Part shown: positions 18,591 through 28,711 of the stretch, piece by piece
Layout: each line of letters begins with the position of its first letter
Position numbering within the stretch: position 1 is the stretch's first letter
Assembly (NCBI GenBank): GCA_934667175.1
Contig: CAKULN010000012.1
Span: forward strand, 10,183 to 74,182
DNA: 64,000 bases
Reading direction: 5' to 3'
From: an uncultured Bacteroidales bacterium
GTDB taxonomy: Bacteria; Bacteroidota; Bacteroidia; Bacteroidales; UBA932
Translations under genes and position numbers: made by a program
The notes under the pieces: model-generated
Seen by the model: the letters and a program-made list of their open reading frames with translations, nothing else
Told to the model about the DNA's origin: nothing
Databases searched by the model: none

Positions 18591-19349
18591 TTAATATTCA
18601 ACAGCGATGGCGGCCACCAAGACATCAAGACAGAATGACTGAGGGTACAGCATTTCGTTGGAGGAAGACACATCAAATTTGACAGCATCAACATCAAATT
18701 TAGAGGCGTCCTTCATCTCCCATGCCGTCCAATCCTTAACAATCTTTTTCTCGGCTCCCCTGTAGTCCACAAGATAGAACTCTTCAGTACATACCTCTAT
18801 GTCGTTCTTGAAGAACTTGGCTGTCACCTTAAGGAAGTCTCCATCGGCGACCTGGCCGTCCGCGGCAAGTTTCTCAACATATTTTGTGTTGTTGATGTAG
18901 AAACCAGACACATAGCAGGTAGATTTAGAGAAATAGTTCTTGTAATTGAACAGGATGTCGTAACCGGATTCCAAAGACGGGGAGTAAACGGCGTAGGCCT
19001 TGTTGGCAAGACCGCTCTTTGAGTCGGAGAGACCGGCGCCAAGGCCTGCGGACGAGAGCGTCTGAAGATCCGCCGGCTCTTCCAGGCTTCCTTTCTTCAA
19101 AGAGACACGCCAACCACCGTTGAAACCGGAATTGACATCATCGCACGTGGTACGCAATGCGGAATAATTGTCCAGCATGATGTATTTGTTGTAGTAAATG
19201 CTGTCCACAACCGGAAAAGAGGTCGAGTTCTCCACGATGTAGCCGAAAGTGCCCGCCAATGTGTAGCTCATTGTCGACGGTTTGCTCTCGCAGGAAATAA
19301 TCGCAGCCGAAACGACTGCCAGAGCGAGGACTTTGATTGAGTTTTTCAT
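18591..19349 (-). CDS. DUF4465-like lipoprotein
   Basis: 252 residues with a lipoprotein signal (lipobox ISC, Cys20). The pattern SGFYINNTKYVEKL, then EFYLVDYRG...IVKDWTAWEM and FCLDVLVA matches my memory of DUF4465 proteins, beta-sandwich proteins often seen in Bacteroidota surface loci. No catalytic motif is visible and the role is unknown. It has its own promoter and sits downstream of a terminated MFS gene, so it is probably monocistronic. Confidence 0.6.
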   Translation of the reverse strand: MKNSIKVLALAVVSAAIISCESKPSTMSYTLAGTFGYIVENSTSFPVVDSIYYNKYIMLDNYSALRTTCDDVNSGFNGGWRVSLKKGSLEEPADLQTLSSAGLGAGLSDSKSGLANKAYAVYSPSLESGYDILFNYKNYFSKSTCYVSGFYINNTKYVEKLAADGQVADGDFLKVTAKFFKNDIEVCTEEFYLVDYRGAEKKIVKDWTAWEMKDASKFDVDAVKFDVSSSNEMLYPQSFCLDVLVAAIAVEY

Positions 19350-19377
19350 AAAAAAATTAATTTTATCGTTAATCCGC

Positions 19378-19409
19378 CAAATTTACAACATAATTTCAAG
19401 AGTAACAAC
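19378..19409 (-). promoter_or_regulatory. Promoter of the DUF4465-like gene
   Basis: Minus strand: -7 TAAATTTG (19378-19385) and -33 GTTG (19406-19409), spacing 20. Confidence 0.6.
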
Positions 19410-19420
19410 TAAGTAATCGA

Positions 19421-19454
19421 TAAAAAAATAAGTTGCCCCACCGTGAGGCAACTT
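19421..19454 (-). terminator. Terminator of the downstream MFS gene
   Basis: Minus strand: AAGTTGCC and GGCAACTT pair around a 9-base loop, followed by ATTTTTTTA. It lies 37 bases after the MFS stop. Confidence 0.85.
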
Positions 19455-19491
19455 AGAAGCTGTTTTGATTTGTTTTATACCGCTGGCCAAA

Positions 19492-20847
19492 TCAGTTGGA
19501 CCTGTCTGGCAAATCGAGCCTGAGCTGAGGGTTACGGCGGGATGACATCCTCAAGGCGAACGCGAGAAACAACGCCACAATGCAGACAGCCACGAACATC
19601 ACCTCCACCCAGACAGCGCCGGTCTCGCTCACGCCCTTCTCAAGGTTGGTGGCCGCGAGTATCTTGCCGGCTAGCATCTTGAACGACATCAGTCCAAGAT
19701 TCTGGACCCAGTAAATTAATGAATATGCCGTTCCAAGCACCTTATCCGGCACTATCTTCGGAACTGACGGCCACATGGCGGCAGGCACCAAGGAATAGCC
19801 GAAGCCAAGGAACACCATGCTGAGGTAGCCGTAAAACGGCACACCTGACGGGGCGAAAGCCAGCAGCAGATGCGCCACGAGGGCAAGCACCGCACCGGTC
19901 AGCATCCAACGGGTACCATAACCGATCTTGTCCACCAATATTCCGAAAATCGGAGCGAAGACAACAGTGGCGAACGGAAGCATGGATATCATCCAACTTG
20001 CCGCTTCCACGGGAACGTCAAAACGAGGAATAAGGATCGCGGAGGCGAACTTCTTGAAAGAGACCACGCTGCTATAGAAAAAGACACAGAGCAGAGCGAT
20101 GGCGATGAACTGCTTGTTTTTCAAGAGTTTTATAACATCAGAGAAGCGAAACTTGTCCTCCTCGGCGGTGTCGACTTTGTCATCAAGCCCCTCCCGACGG
20201 TCAAAACGGGCGTCCATGGCCACGAACACCCCCCAAAGCACCATGCCGACAATCATCAGGACGAGCCCAAGAAAAGCAGGCGAGGCTGTCTCTGTCAACG
20301 AATATGTCTCCCCTGCCGCCTTCGCCATCACTAGTTTTGGAGAGATGACGAGGGCGAATGCGGTCCCGAGCCTGGCTATGGCCAATTGCACTCCCATGGC
20401 AAAGGCCATATTCCCTTCCCTGAACCACTTGGCGATCGATCTGGTGACCGCCACGCCGGCGATCTCGCTTCCGAGACCAAAAAACATGCAGCCTATGTAG
20501 GCGATTGTCAAGGAAGTCCTCGGAGGAAGTCCGGAAGTCAAGGCATAAGTTACCAAGGCGGCTCCTCCGGCCATCATCGTGACAAAAATGGAGCCGGTCA
20601 CCCTCACTCCCCACTTGTCCAGAAGCATGCCGCAGACCACCAGTCCACCGAACACGCACAGAACCGAGTAACCGCTCGTATAAAGCCCGTAATCAGCAGA
20701 ATTCCACCCCAGCTGAAGCGCGGACGGATTTTCGAAAAGGTGAGACAGCGTCGAGAACATGTCATCGAAGTAGTACGACGCGAACATCGGCACAACGAGA
20801 CAGGCCAGAGCTATCCAACATGAATATTTCCTTAAATTTTTTGCCAC
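19492..20847 (-). CDS. MFS transporter (OxlT/MFSD1-like), copy 1
   Basis: 451 residues with about 12 membrane segments and a short acidic cytoplasmic loop after TM6 (near residues 215-235). Motifs such as WNSADYGLYTSGY, GSEIAGVAVTRSIAKWF and VPAAMWPSVPKIV are shared with the next gene, so the two are paralogues. The substrate is not evident; relatives include organic-anion and dipeptide carriers. The start is GTG at 20847; no in-frame ATG lies before the first membrane segment. It is transcribed after copy 2 with a 91-base gap. Confidence 0.8.
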   Translation of the reverse strand: MAKNLRKYSCWIALACLVVPMFASYYFDDMFSTLSHLFENPSALQLGWNSADYGLYTSGYSVLCVFGGLVVCGMLLDKWGVRVTGSIFVTMMAGGAALVTYALTSGLPPRTSLTIAYIGCMFFGLGSEIAGVAVTRSIAKWFREGNMAFAMGVQLAIARLGTAFALVISPKLVMAKAAGETYSLTETASPAFLGLVLMIVGMVLWGVFVAMDARFDRREGLDDKVDTAEEDKFRFSDVIKLLKNKQFIAIALLCVFFYSSVVSFKKFASAILIPRFDVPVEAASWMISMLPFATVVFAPIFGILVDKIGYGTRWMLTGAVLALVAHLLLAFAPSGVPFYGYLSMVFLGFGYSLVPAAMWPSVPKIVPDKVLGTAYSLIYWVQNLGLMSFKMLAGKILAATNLEKGVSETGAVWVEVMFVAVCIVALFLAFALRMSSRRNPQLRLDLPDRSN

Positions 20848-20938
20848 AATCGTTCAGTTTATCGTTAAGTAGCAGAAAATGGCTGGCAACCTTCCTACGT
20901 CGGCCAAGTCAGTCACCGCAGGAAGGCTCCACTGACGC

Positions 20939-22363
20939 CTATTTCTGGATGTTCGGCTGTTCGAGACCGAGATGGCGCTTGCCGTCCAGAACCTTGAGGT
21001 AGAGGGCGATAAGAAGGGCGGCCACACCGAATCCTGCGAAGATGACGAGCGGAACCGTGTAATTGTAGGGGATGAATTCGGCTCCGGCGGCCTTGGCCGC
21101 GATGACGGCAGGATTGTCCGCGTTGACGTTTGCCAGAACGCTGCCTATCAGCTTAGGGACAAAGCAGAGACCGATGTTCTGAACCCAGAAGATAAGGCAA
21201 TATGCCGAACCGAGGATCTTCTCATCGATGATCTTAGGGACAGAAGGCCAAAGGGCGGCCGGGACGAGCGCGAAACTTATGCCAAGGACCACGATTGTCG
21301 CAAGGGCGATAAACTTGCTGTGGGTCGCCGGCAGCGCGAACGCGAAGACCAGATGGCAGACAATCAGAAGCAAAGCTCCCCAGATGAGCATCGTGGCGCC
21401 CTTACCTTTTGTGTCAAGGAACCTGCCGAGGAACGGAGTGATGACAGCGGCTCCGATAGGGAACCATCTGAATATGTCAGAGGCGGTCTTGGCGGAGATT
21501 CCGTCAAGGTTGCACTGAAGCATGTTCGCGCCATATCTCTGGAACGGGAAGATCGCGGAATAATACAGCACGCAAAGAAGGGCCACCACCCAAAAACTCT
21601 GGGAAGAGAATATCTTACCGAGGTCGCTGAGTTTGAACTCATCCTCTGATGACGACTCATCAGATTTGGCTCCCGCCTCCACAAGCTGTCCGTCGAACTT
21701 CTTGTCCATGACGCTGAACACTAGGAAGTTGATCAGACCGATAAGAAGAAGCACCGTGCAGAATCCGACAGGCCCCTGCACGCCACCGAGTTTGGAGGCG
21801 AGGATCGGGCTGATGGAGAACACACAGAAGACACCAACGCGGGCGATTGCCATCTCGACGCCCATAGCCATGGCCATCTCCTTGCCTTTGAACCATTTGG
21901 CGATCGCCTTGGAGACAGTCGTACCGGCCATCTCGCAACCGCATCCGAAGATCATGAATCCGAGAGCGGCCATCTTGGCGCTGCCCGGCATGGAGACCCA
22001 CCATGTTCCGAGCCACTCGCAGAAAGCCGTTGTCTGGAACCAGTCCGTTATACCTATATATTTAATGGAGGCTCCGATGAACATCATCGAGGCGGAAAGG
22101 ATTCCCGTGAAACGGACACCCATCTTATCCAGGATGATACCGGCCAGGATCAAGAAGCCGCAGACATTGAGGATGTACTCCGCGCTGGCGTAGGTTCCGA
22201 ACACATCCGGGCTCCAGCCCCTCTGCTGCTCTATCAGTGCCTGCAACGGCGACATGACATCCACGAACATGTAGCCGAAGAACATCATCAGCGCGATGAG
22301 AATGAGGGCGGTCCATCTTGCGGCCGGCGAGTCATTCATCAGTTTTTGGATCTTTTCTGACAT
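20939..22363 (-). CDS. MFS transporter (OxlT/MFSD1-like), copy 2
   Basis: 474 residues, 12 predicted membrane segments and an acidic Ser/Glu loop in the middle (KSDESSSEDEF). It shares with copy 1 the motifs GCEMAGTTVSKAIAKWF, GVEMAIARVG and LVPAALWPSVPKI. It begins with an ATG preceded by AAAAGGA. The pair probably arose by tandem duplication; whether they carry different substrates cannot be told from sequence. Confidence 0.8.
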   Translation of the reverse strand: MSEKIQKLMNDSPAARWTALILIALMMFFGYMFVDVMSPLQALIEQQRGWSPDVFGTYASAEYILNVCGFLILAGIILDKMGVRFTGILSASMMFIGASIKYIGITDWFQTTAFCEWLGTWWVSMPGSAKMAALGFMIFGCGCEMAGTTVSKAIAKWFKGKEMAMAMGVEMAIARVGVFCVFSISPILASKLGGVQGPVGFCTVLLLIGLINFLVFSVMDKKFDGQLVEAGAKSDESSSEDEFKLSDLGKIFSSQSFWVVALLCVLYYSAIFPFQRYGANMLQCNLDGISAKTASDIFRWFPIGAAVITPFLGRFLDTKGKGATMLIWGALLLIVCHLVFAFALPATHSKFIALATIVVLGISFALVPAALWPSVPKIIDEKILGSAYCLIFWVQNIGLCFVPKLIGSVLANVNADNPAVIAAKAAGAEFIPYNYTVPLVIFAGFGVAALLIALYLKVLDGKRHLGLEQPNIQK

Positions 22364-22464
22364 TTGATTATTCCTTTTAAAATATATTCGCTGCGAATGT
22401 AAAAATATTCAAACAAGTTGCGAATATAAGAAAAATGTCGGAATAAAGTCGTACCTTCGTAATT

Positions 22465-24351
22465 ATGATTCTAGACAAGATCAATTCTCCTGACGATGTC
22501 AGGAAACTCGACATAGACGGACTTCGGACGCTCTGCGCCGAACTGAGAGACTATATTGTCAGATGCTGTTCCGAGAATCCGGGGCATCTTGCCTCCAGTC
22601 TTGGTGCAGTGGAACTGATTGTGGGACTGCATTATGTGTTCGACACGCCTAAAGACAAGCTAATCTTCGACGTGGGACATCAAGCATACGCGCACAAGAT
22701 TCTGACAGGGCGCAAGGAGGCTTTCAGAAAGAATAGGATGCCGGACGGCATCAGCGGATTCCCGAACAGGGACGAGAGCGAATACGACGCCTTCGGGGCG
22801 GGACACGCATCCACATCGATCTCCGCGGCGCTTGGAATGGCCGAGGCCGCCAAGCTGACCGGATCAGGGGAGAAAGTCGTGGCGATGATCGGAGACGGAG
22901 CGATGACCGGAGGGTTGGCGCTGGAGGGGCTGAACAATGCCGGAGAAGGAGGGACCGATCTTCTTGTAGTTCTGAATGACAATGACATGGCTATCGACGG
23001 AAATAGAGGCGCACTTCATTCCTACCTGCTGAAGATGACAACGGATCCGGCCTACAACCGGCTCAAGACTCACATCTGGGACAAGCTGGGGGCCGGAAAA
23101 TTCAGGAACGGAATCCAGAGATTGGTCAGGAACACCAAATCCGGACTGGTGACGACCTCGGGAGGCGATCTCTTCGAGGCTTTCGGCTTCAGATACTTCG
23201 GCCCGATTGACGGGAACGACATCGAAGAGGTCGTGCGGACCCTCCGGCGGCTGAAAGACATAAAGGGTCCCAAGATCCTGCACACCTGCACCGTCAAGGG
23301 CAAAGGCTACGCTCCCGCCGAATCAGACCCGACTACATGGCACGCTCCAGGCAAGTTCAACCCGGAAACGGGGATAAGACCTGTCAAGGAATATCCGGCC
23401 GCGCGCTATCAGGATGTGTTCGGCCAAGTTCTTTGCGAGCTTGCCGGGAAAGATCAGAAAGTGGTCGGAATTACCCCCGCCATGGCGACAGGAAGCGGAA
23501 TGAGCGGATTCGCGGCGAAGTTCCCCGACCGGTTCTTCGACGTGGGGATCGCGGAGGAGCATGCGGCGACTTTCGCGGCCGGGCTGGCGGCCGGCGGCAT
23601 GAAGCCCTATTGCGTGATCTACTCCTCGTTCGCCCAGCGAGCCTACGACGAGATCATCCATGACATCGCCCTCCAGCACCTGAACGTCGTCCTGTGTCTG
23701 GACAGGGCCGGGCTTGTGGGTGAGGACGGAGCGACACACCAGGGCGCTTTCGACTTGGCCTCCCTGCGCTGCATCCCAGGCACAATCATAGCCGCCCCGA
23801 AAGACGAGATCGAACTGAAGCGCCTCCTTTACACCGGAGCCGGGATCAAGAACGGACCTTTCGTCATCCGTTATCCGAGGGGGCTCGGCGAGGGGAAGGA
23901 CTGGATGAACGCGGCGCCTGACCCTTTCGAGATCGGCAAGGGCGAGAAGATCGCGGAAGGGGAGGAAATCGCCATTCTGGCCTTGGGACCTGTGGCCAAC
24001 AGGGCGGCCGAGGCGGCGGAAAGGCTCAGGAAGGAGACTGGAAGGGGCCCTGCCATATTCAATGTCAGATTCCTCAAACCCTTCGACGCCGGCATACTGG
24101 AGGAAGCGGCGCGGTTCAGGAATATCCTCACCCTGGAGGACGGATGCCTAAAAGGAGGCCTGTTCAGCGAGGTCAGTGAATATGTCGCCGGCCATGGACT
24201 CGACATCAAGGTGAAAGGACTTGGCATCCCGGACAGATTCATCACGCAGGCAACGGTGGCACGACAGAGAGAGGTCTGCGGGCTTGACGCCGAACGAATA
24301 TATTCAGAAATAGCCGGTCTTTTCAAAAATAATCGAAAAAGTTTTGGATAA
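22465..24351 (+). CDS. dxs: 1-deoxy-D-xylulose-5-phosphate synthase
   Basis: 628 residues, the usual length. The thiamine-diphosphate and Mg site is present (IGDGAMTGGLALEGLNNAG with the following NDN), as are the N-terminal SSLGAVELIVGLHYVFDTP and the transketolase-type domain (GIAEEHAATFAAGLAAGG, DRAGLVGEDGATHQG). It condenses pyruvate and glyceraldehyde-3-phosphate, the first step of the non-mevalonate isoprenoid pathway in the cytoplasm. It is divergent from the MFS pair. Confidence 0.97.
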   Translation: MILDKINSPDDVRKLDIDGLRTLCAELRDYIVRCCSENPGHLASSLGAVELIVGLHYVFDTPKDKLIFDVGHQAYAHKILTGRKEAFRKNRMPDGISGFPNRDESEYDAFGAGHASTSISAALGMAEAAKLTGSGEKVVAMIGDGAMTGGLALEGLNNAGEGGTDLLVVLNDNDMAIDGNRGALHSYLLKMTTDPAYNRLKTHIWDKLGAGKFRNGIQRLVRNTKSGLVTTSGGDLFEAFGFRYFGPIDGNDIEEVVRTLRRLKDIKGPKILHTCTVKGKGYAPAESDPTTWHAPGKFNPETGIRPVKEYPAARYQDVFGQVLCELAGKDQKVVGITPAMATGSGMSGFAAKFPDRFFDVGIAEEHAATFAAGLAAGGMKPYCVIYSSFAQRAYDEIIHDIALQHLNVVLCLDRAGLVGEDGATHQGAFDLASLRCIPGTIIAAPKDEIELKRLLYTGAGIKNGPFVIRYPRGLGEGKDWMNAAPDPFEIGKGEKIAEGEEIAILALGPVANRAAEAAERLRKETGRGPAIFNVRFLKPFDAGILEEAARFRNILTLEDGCLKGGLFSEVSEYVAGHGLDIKVKGLGIPDRFITQATVARQREVCGLDAERIYSEIAGLFKNNRKSFG

Positions 24352-24373
24352 TCCATTTTAATGCCTATCTTTG
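24343..24373 (+). promoter_or_regulatory. Promoter of the tRNA-tuf operon
   Basis: -33 TTTG (24343-24346) and -7 TATCTTTG (24366-24373), spacing 19: a near-consensus Bacteroidota promoter that starts within the 3' end of dxs. Confidence 0.8.
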
Positions 24374-24411
24374 CAATCCCTTTGTGAAAGGGAGACATTC
24401 ATTGAAATATC

Positions 24412-24485
24412 GCCGATATAGCTCAGTTGGCCAGAGCACGTGATTTGTAATCTCGGGGTCGTGGGTTCGAATCCCTCTATCGGCT
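24412..24485 (+). tRNA. tRNA-Thr (anticodon TGT)
   Basis: Acceptor GCCGATA/TATCGGC, anticodon loop TTTGTAA, T arm GTGGGTTCGAATCCC. First of four tRNAs before tuf. Confidence 0.95.
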
Positions 24486-24518
24486 CGAAACGGCCAAAGG
24501 CTGTATCAAAGACATATC

Positions 24519-24598
24519 GGGAGGATCGCATAGCGGCAATTGCGGCGGACTGTAAATCCGCTCCTTCGGGTTCGGTGGTTCGAGTCCACCTCCTCCCA
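24519..24598 (+). tRNA. tRNA-Tyr (anticodon GTA)
   Basis: Acceptor GGGAGGA/TCCTCCC, anticodon loop CTGTAAA, long class-II variable arm, T arm GGTTCGAGTCC. Confidence 0.95.
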
Positions 24599-24606
24599 CA
24601 ACATTC

Positions 24607-24679
24607 GCGGAAGTAGCTCAGTTGGTAGAGCATCAGCCTTCCAAGCTGAGGGTCGCGAGTTCGAACCTCGTCTTCCGCT
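24607..24679 (+). tRNA. tRNA-Gly (anticodon TCC)
   Basis: Acceptor GCGGAAG/CTTCCGC, anticodon loop CTTCCAA, T arm GCGAGTTCGAACCTCG. Confidence 0.95.
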
Positions 24680-24688
24680 CCAATAAAA

Positions 24689-24760
<72 letters not shown>

Positions 24761-24801
24761 CAAACTGCATTATTTAGTTTACTCATTTAAATCATAATAT
24801 T

Positions 24802-25995
24802 ATGGCAAAAGAAACTTTCCAAAGAACGAAGCCGCACGTTAACATCGGTACTATCGGCCATGTTGACCACGGTAAGACGACTTTGACTGCCGCAATCACC
24901 AAGGTTCTCGCCGAGAGAGTCTCCGGTAACGCCGACAAGGTAAAGTCTTTCGATCAGATCGACAATGCTCCTGAAGAGAAGGAGCGTGGTATCACCATCA
25001 ACTCCGCTCACGTAGAGTACGAGACAGAGAAGCGCCACTATGCTCACGTAGACTGCCCAGGCCACGCTGACTACGTTAAGAACATGGTAACTGGTGCCGC
25101 TCAGATGGACGGTGCTATCCTCGTTGTAGCCGCAACTGACGGTCCTATGCCTCAGACCCGCGAGCACATCCTTCTCGCCCGTCAGGTGAACGTACCTAAG
25201 ATCCTCGTCTTCATGAACAAGGTTGACCTTGTTGACGACGCTGAGATGCTCGACCTCGTTGAGATGGAAATCCGTGACCTCCTCGGCTTCTACAAGTTCG
25301 ATGAGAACTGCCCTATCATCCGTGGCTCCGCTCTTGGTGCCCTCAACGGAGAGAAAGTTTGGGAAGACAAGGTTATGGAGCTCATGAACGCTGTTGACGA
25401 GTACATCCCACAGCCTGTTCGTCAGAACGAGAAGCCATTCCTTATGCCTATCGAGGACATCTTCTCCATCACCGGTCGTGGTACCGTTGTTACAGGTCGT
25501 ATCGAGACCGGTACAATCCACGTCAACGATCCTGTTGAGCTCGTTGGTTTCGGTGACGCTCCAAGAAGCACAGTTGTTACTGGCGTCGAGATGTTCCGTA
25601 AGCTCCTCGATCAGGGTGAGGCCGGAGACAATGTAGGTCTTCTCCTCCGTGGTATCGACAAGAAAGAGGTCAAGAGAGGTGAGGTTGTCGCCAAGCCAGG
25701 CTCCATCACTCCTCACAAGCACTTCAAGGCTCAGATCTACGTCCTCAAGAAAGAAGAGGGTGGACGTCACACTCCATTCCACAACCACTATCGTCCTCAG
25801 TTCTTCATCCGTACCCTGGATGTTACCGGTGAGATCACCCTTCCAGAGGGAGTCGAGATGGTTATGCCAGGCGATAACGTTGAGATCGACGTTCAGCTCA
25901 TCACTCCTGTAGCCCTCAACGAAGGTCTTCAGTTCGCTATCCGCGAAGGTGGCCGTACCGTTGGTGCCGGACAGGTAATCAAGATCGAAGAATAA
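24802..25995 (+). CDS. tuf: Elongation factor Tu
   Basis: 397 residues, complete. G1 GHVDHGKT, switch region RGITI, G3 DCPGHADY, G4 NKVD; domains 2 and 3 follow ([13 protein letters not shown], then [10 protein letters not shown]). It delivers aminoacyl-tRNA to the ribosome. Codons are strongly biased, and the GAATAT-type hexamers frequent elsewhere are absent here. It is cotranscribed with four upstream tRNAs and, further down, trpT and secE. Confidence 0.98.
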   Translation: MAKETFQRTKPHVNIGTIGHVDHGKTTLTAAITKVLAERVSGNADKVKSFDQIDNAPEEKERGITINSAHVEYETEKRHYAHVDCPGHADYVKNMVTGAAQMDGAILVVAATDGPMPQTREHILLARQVNVPKILVFMNKVDLVDDAEMLDLVEMEIRDLLGFYKFDENCPIIRGSALGALNGEKVWEDKVMELMNAVDEYIPQPVRQNEKPFLMPIEDIFSITGRGTVVTGRIETGTIHVNDPVELVGFGDAPRSTVVTGVEMFRKLLDQGEAGDNVGLLLRGIDKKEVKRGEVVAKPGSITPHKHFKAQIYVLKKEEGGRHTPFHNHYRPQFFIRTLDVTGEITLPEGVEMVMPGDNVEIDVQLITPVALNEGLQFAIREGGRTVGAGQVIKIEE

Positions 25996-26008
25996 TTCTT
26001 CAACATAC

Positions 26009-26037
26009 AGGACGGATGTCCCAAAGGTATCCGTCCT
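26009..26037. other. Hairpin between tuf and tRNA-Trp
   Basis: AGGACGGAT pairs with ATCCGTCCT across 11 bases. No T run follows, so it is more likely a processing or stability element than a terminator. Confidence 0.55.
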
Positions 26038-26043
26038 GATCAC

Positions 26044-26114
26044 AGGGGAATAGAACAAGGGTAGTTCAGCGGTCTCCAAAACCGTCGATGTGGGTTCGAA
26101 TCCTGCTTCCCCTG
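26044..26114 (+). tRNA. tRNA-Trp (anticodon CCA)
   Basis: Acceptor AGGGGAA/TTCCCCT, anticodon loop CTCCAAA. The tuf-trpT-secE-nusG order is typical of bacteria. Confidence 0.95.
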
Positions 26115-26197
26115 CAAAATATCAAAGGTTACGATTTGGTAATTGTTTAACAGACATCGTAGACGCTTCCAAATTACGAGGTCCATTAAATGCAAAG

Positions 26198-26386
26198 ATG
26201 AGAAAGTTCATTAACTATTGCAAAGAGTCCTACGTGGAACTCACCAAGAAGGTCACGTGGCCAACCTGGGAGAAGCTTCAAAGCTCTGCCCTATTGGTTA
26301 TGGTCGCCACAGTGATTCTTGCTTTGGCCCTCTTCGTGGTTGACTTCGCTTTCGAGCATCTGATGACAGCGATTTACACATTGTAA
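26198..26386 (+). CDS. secE: Preprotein translocase subunit SecE
   Basis: 62 residues starting at the ATG at 26198; longer frames reach back into the tRNA. The amphipathic helix with ELTKKVTWPTWEKLQSSALL precedes one membrane segment (VMVATVILALALFVVDF), the single-helix form of SecE. It clamps SecY in the translocon. nusG follows directly. Confidence 0.95.
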   Translation: MRKFINYCKESYVELTKKVTWPTWEKLQSSALLVMVATVILALALFVVDFAFEHLMTAIYTL

Positions 26387-26400
26387 TTTTTTTGATTACC

Positions 26401-26964
26401 ATGGGTGACATGAAATGGTATGTCCTTCGGACAGCTGGAAGCAAGGAAAAGAAGGCCAAGGATTATCTTGAGAAAGAGATTGAAAGGTTTGGCCTGCAGG
26501 ATCAAGTCGCACAGGTACTTGTCCCGGTAAAGCGTGAGATTGTAACCAAGAATGGCAAGAGAAAGGTGGTCGAAAGGCTGCTTTATCCTGGTTATGTCTT
26601 GATTCAGGCTCAACTTTGCCCGGAATTGGAGTATATAATCCGCAACGACATTCCTGGCATGTCCGGTTTCCTGACAGAGAAGAGAACAACCGGCGCCATG
26701 ACCGAAAGAATTCCTGTGCCGATCAGAGATGAGGAGGCGCAGTGGATTCTTGGTAATCAAGACCAGAATGTCGACAATCCTGTCGAGACAGAAGTCAATT
26801 TCGAAGTCGGAGAGTCTGTCAAGATCACGGACGGACCGTTCAGCGGTTTCAGCGGCACGGTTGACGCGATCGAGGAAGACAGAAGCAAACTCAAAGTGAT
26901 AGTTGTGATTTTCGGCAGAAAAACCCTGCTGGAACTCAGCTTTACTCAAGTAACAAAAGAATAA
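26401..26964 (+). CDS. nusG: Transcription termination/antitermination factor NusG
   Basis: 187 residues from the ATG at 26401; ATG at 26410 would also fit. The NGN domain (KWYVLRTAGSKEKKAKDYLE, LLYPGYVLI) and C-terminal KOW domain (VGESVKITDGPFSGFSGTVD) are complete. It binds RNA polymerase to modulate pausing and couple transcription to translation and Rho. Confidence 0.96.
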   Translation: MGDMKWYVLRTAGSKEKKAKDYLEKEIERFGLQDQVAQVLVPVKREIVTKNGKRKVVERLLYPGYVLIQAQLCPELEYIIRNDIPGMSGFLTEKRTTGAMTERIPVPIRDEEAQWILGNQDQNVDNPVETEVNFEVGESVKITDGPFSGFSGTVDAIEEDRSKLKVIVVIFGRKTLLELSFTQVTKE

Positions 26965-26973
26965 CAAACAATT

Positions 26974-27417
26974 ATGGCAAAAGAAGTTACCGGATTTATC
27001 AAGCTCCAAATCAAAGCAGGAGCCGCTAATCCAGCTCCTCCGGTAGGACCGGCTCTCGGTTCCAAAGGCTTGAACATTATGGACTTCTGCAAGCAGTTCA
27101 ATGCGGCGACCCAACAGAACGCCGGAAAGATCGTGCCTGTAGTCATCACTGTCTATTCAGACAAGTCCTTCACGTTCGAGGTAAAACAGCCGCCAGTAGC
27201 CATTTCCCTGAAAGAAGCAGCCAAAATCCAGAAAGGCTCAGGAGAGCCTAACAGAAGGAAGGTCGCGTCAATCACATGGGATCAGGTGAAAGCGATCGCT
27301 GAAGGCAAGATGCCGGACCTCAACGCTTTCACACTCGCGTCAGCCATGAAGATGGTCGCGGGAACAGCGAGGAGCATGGGTATCAAAGTCACCGGAAAAT
27401 TTCCTGAGAACCTTTAA
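26974..27417 (+). CDS. rplK: 50S ribosomal protein uL11
   Basis: 147 residues of usual length. [20 protein letters not shown] and the C-terminal [10 protein letters not shown] are diagnostic. With 23S rRNA it forms the GTPase-associated centre. It is 10 bases after nusG. Confidence 0.98.
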   Translation: MAKEVTGFIKLQIKAGAANPAPPVGPALGSKGLNIMDFCKQFNAATQQNAGKIVPVVITVYSDKSFTFEVKQPPVAISLKEAAKIQKGSGEPNRRKVASITWDQVKAIAEGKMPDLNAFTLASAMKMVAGTARSMGIKVTGKFPENL

Positions 27418-27431
27418 TTTTCACATGCGAA

Positions 27432-28139
27432 ATGAGTAGAATTACAAAAAATCAGAAAGCGGTCGTCGCTAAGTACGACGCTTCCAAGCAGTACACTCTT
27501 GCCCAGGCTTGTGAAATGCTGAAGGACATCACTTACACGAAGTTTGACGCTTCTGTCGAGCTGTCTGCCAATCTGGGTGTAGACCCACGCAAGGCGAATC
27601 AGATGATCCGTGGCGTGGTCAGCCTTCCACACGGAACAGGTAAGGTGGTCAGAGTACTTGTACTTTGTACTCCAGACAAGGAGAACGAGGCCAAGGAAGC
27701 GGGAGCTGACTATGTAGGACTTGATGAATATGTTGAGAAGATCAAGGCTGGCTGGACGGATGTCGATGTCATCATCTGCACCCCGTCAGTGATGGCCAAA
27801 GTCGGTGTTCTCGGACGAATCCTCGGTCCGCGAGGCCTCATGCCTAACCCTAAGACAGGCACCGTAACAATGGAAGTCGGCAATGCTGTCAAGGACGTAA
27901 AAGGCGGTAAGATTGATTTCAAGGTTGACAAGACCGGAATTATACATGCAGCCATCGGCAAGGCTTCCTTTACCCCGGCTCAAATCTGCGAGAACGCTAC
28001 AGCTCTCCTGAACGAGGTATTGAAGCTTAAGCCTCAGGCTCTCAAGGGCACATACCTCAAGAGTGCGGCCATCTGCACCACCATGAGCCCAGGTATCAAG
28101 ATAGATGTCAAAGCATTCACAAGCGGCAGCGCTGAGTAA
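27432..28139 (+). CDS. rplA: 50S ribosomal protein uL1
   Basis: 235 residues. The L1 core ([39 protein letters not shown]) is intact. It forms the mobile stalk near the E site and in many bacteria represses its own rplK-rplA mRNA; I did not identify such an operator here. Confidence 0.98.
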   Translation: MSRITKNQKAVVAKYDASKQYTLAQACEMLKDITYTKFDASVELSANLGVDPRKANQMIRGVVSLPHGTGKVVRVLVLCTPDKENEAKEAGADYVGLDEYVEKIKAGWTDVDVIICTPSVMAKVGVLGRILGPRGLMPNPKTGTVTMEVGNAVKDVKGGKIDFKVDKTGIIHAAIGKASFTPAQICENATALLNEVLKLKPQALKGTYLKSAAICTTMSPGIKIDVKAFTSGSAE

Positions 28140-28153
28140 AAAAGGATTTCATT

Positions 28154-28684
28154 ATGAAGAAAGAACTAAAAGATCAGATTATTGAAAGCATCTCAGCACA
28201 ACTGAACCAGTACCCTAATTTCTATGTCGCTGACATTGAGGGTCTGAATGCTGAGAACACCGTGAAGCTCCGTCGCGCCTGCTTCGACCAGGGCATCAAG
28301 CTGACTGTTGTGAAGAACACCTTGTTCGCCCATGTACTCAAGGCATTGAACAACGAAGAGATGAATCTTCTCCTTCCTGTTCTCAAGGGCAACACAGCAA
28401 TCATGTACTCAGAGACACCGAACGGACCGGCAAAGCTCATCAAGAAACTTCAGAAGGAGATGGGCAAGCCTCAGCTTAAAGGTGCATACGTACAGGAGTG
28501 TGCGTTTGTCGGTGCCGAGAAACTCGACGAACTCTGCGCAATCAAGTCCAAGGAAGAACTCATCGGAGACATCATCTCTCTCCTCCAGGCTCCTATACGC
28601 AATGTCATCTCCGCTCTCCAGAACGGCGGTGGCAGCACAATCGCCGGACTCGTCAAGACACTTTCAGAAAAAGAAGAGAAATAA
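28154..28684 (+). CDS. rplJ: 50S ribosomal protein uL10
   Basis: 176 residues with the L10 N-terminal domain (FYVADIEGLNAENTVKLRRA) and the C-terminal helix that anchors L7/L12 dimers. It forms the base of the ribosomal stalk. rplL follows after 27 bases. Confidence 0.97.
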   Translation: MKKELKDQIIESISAQLNQYPNFYVADIEGLNAENTVKLRRACFDQGIKLTVVKNTLFAHVLKALNNEEMNLLLPVLKGNTAIMYSETPNGPAKLIKKLQKEMGKPQLKGAYVQECAFVGAEKLDELCAIKSKEELIGDIISLLQAPIRNVISALQNGGGSTIAGLVKTLSEKEEK

Positions 28685-28711
28685 TAACAAACAATTTAAT
28701 AATTATCAATT

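Noticed and set aside
24787..26079. 430-codon open frame on the minus strand opposite tuf
   Set aside because: It is a mirror of the strongly biased tuf codons; the plus strand encodes EF-Tu without doubt and the reverse product matches nothing.
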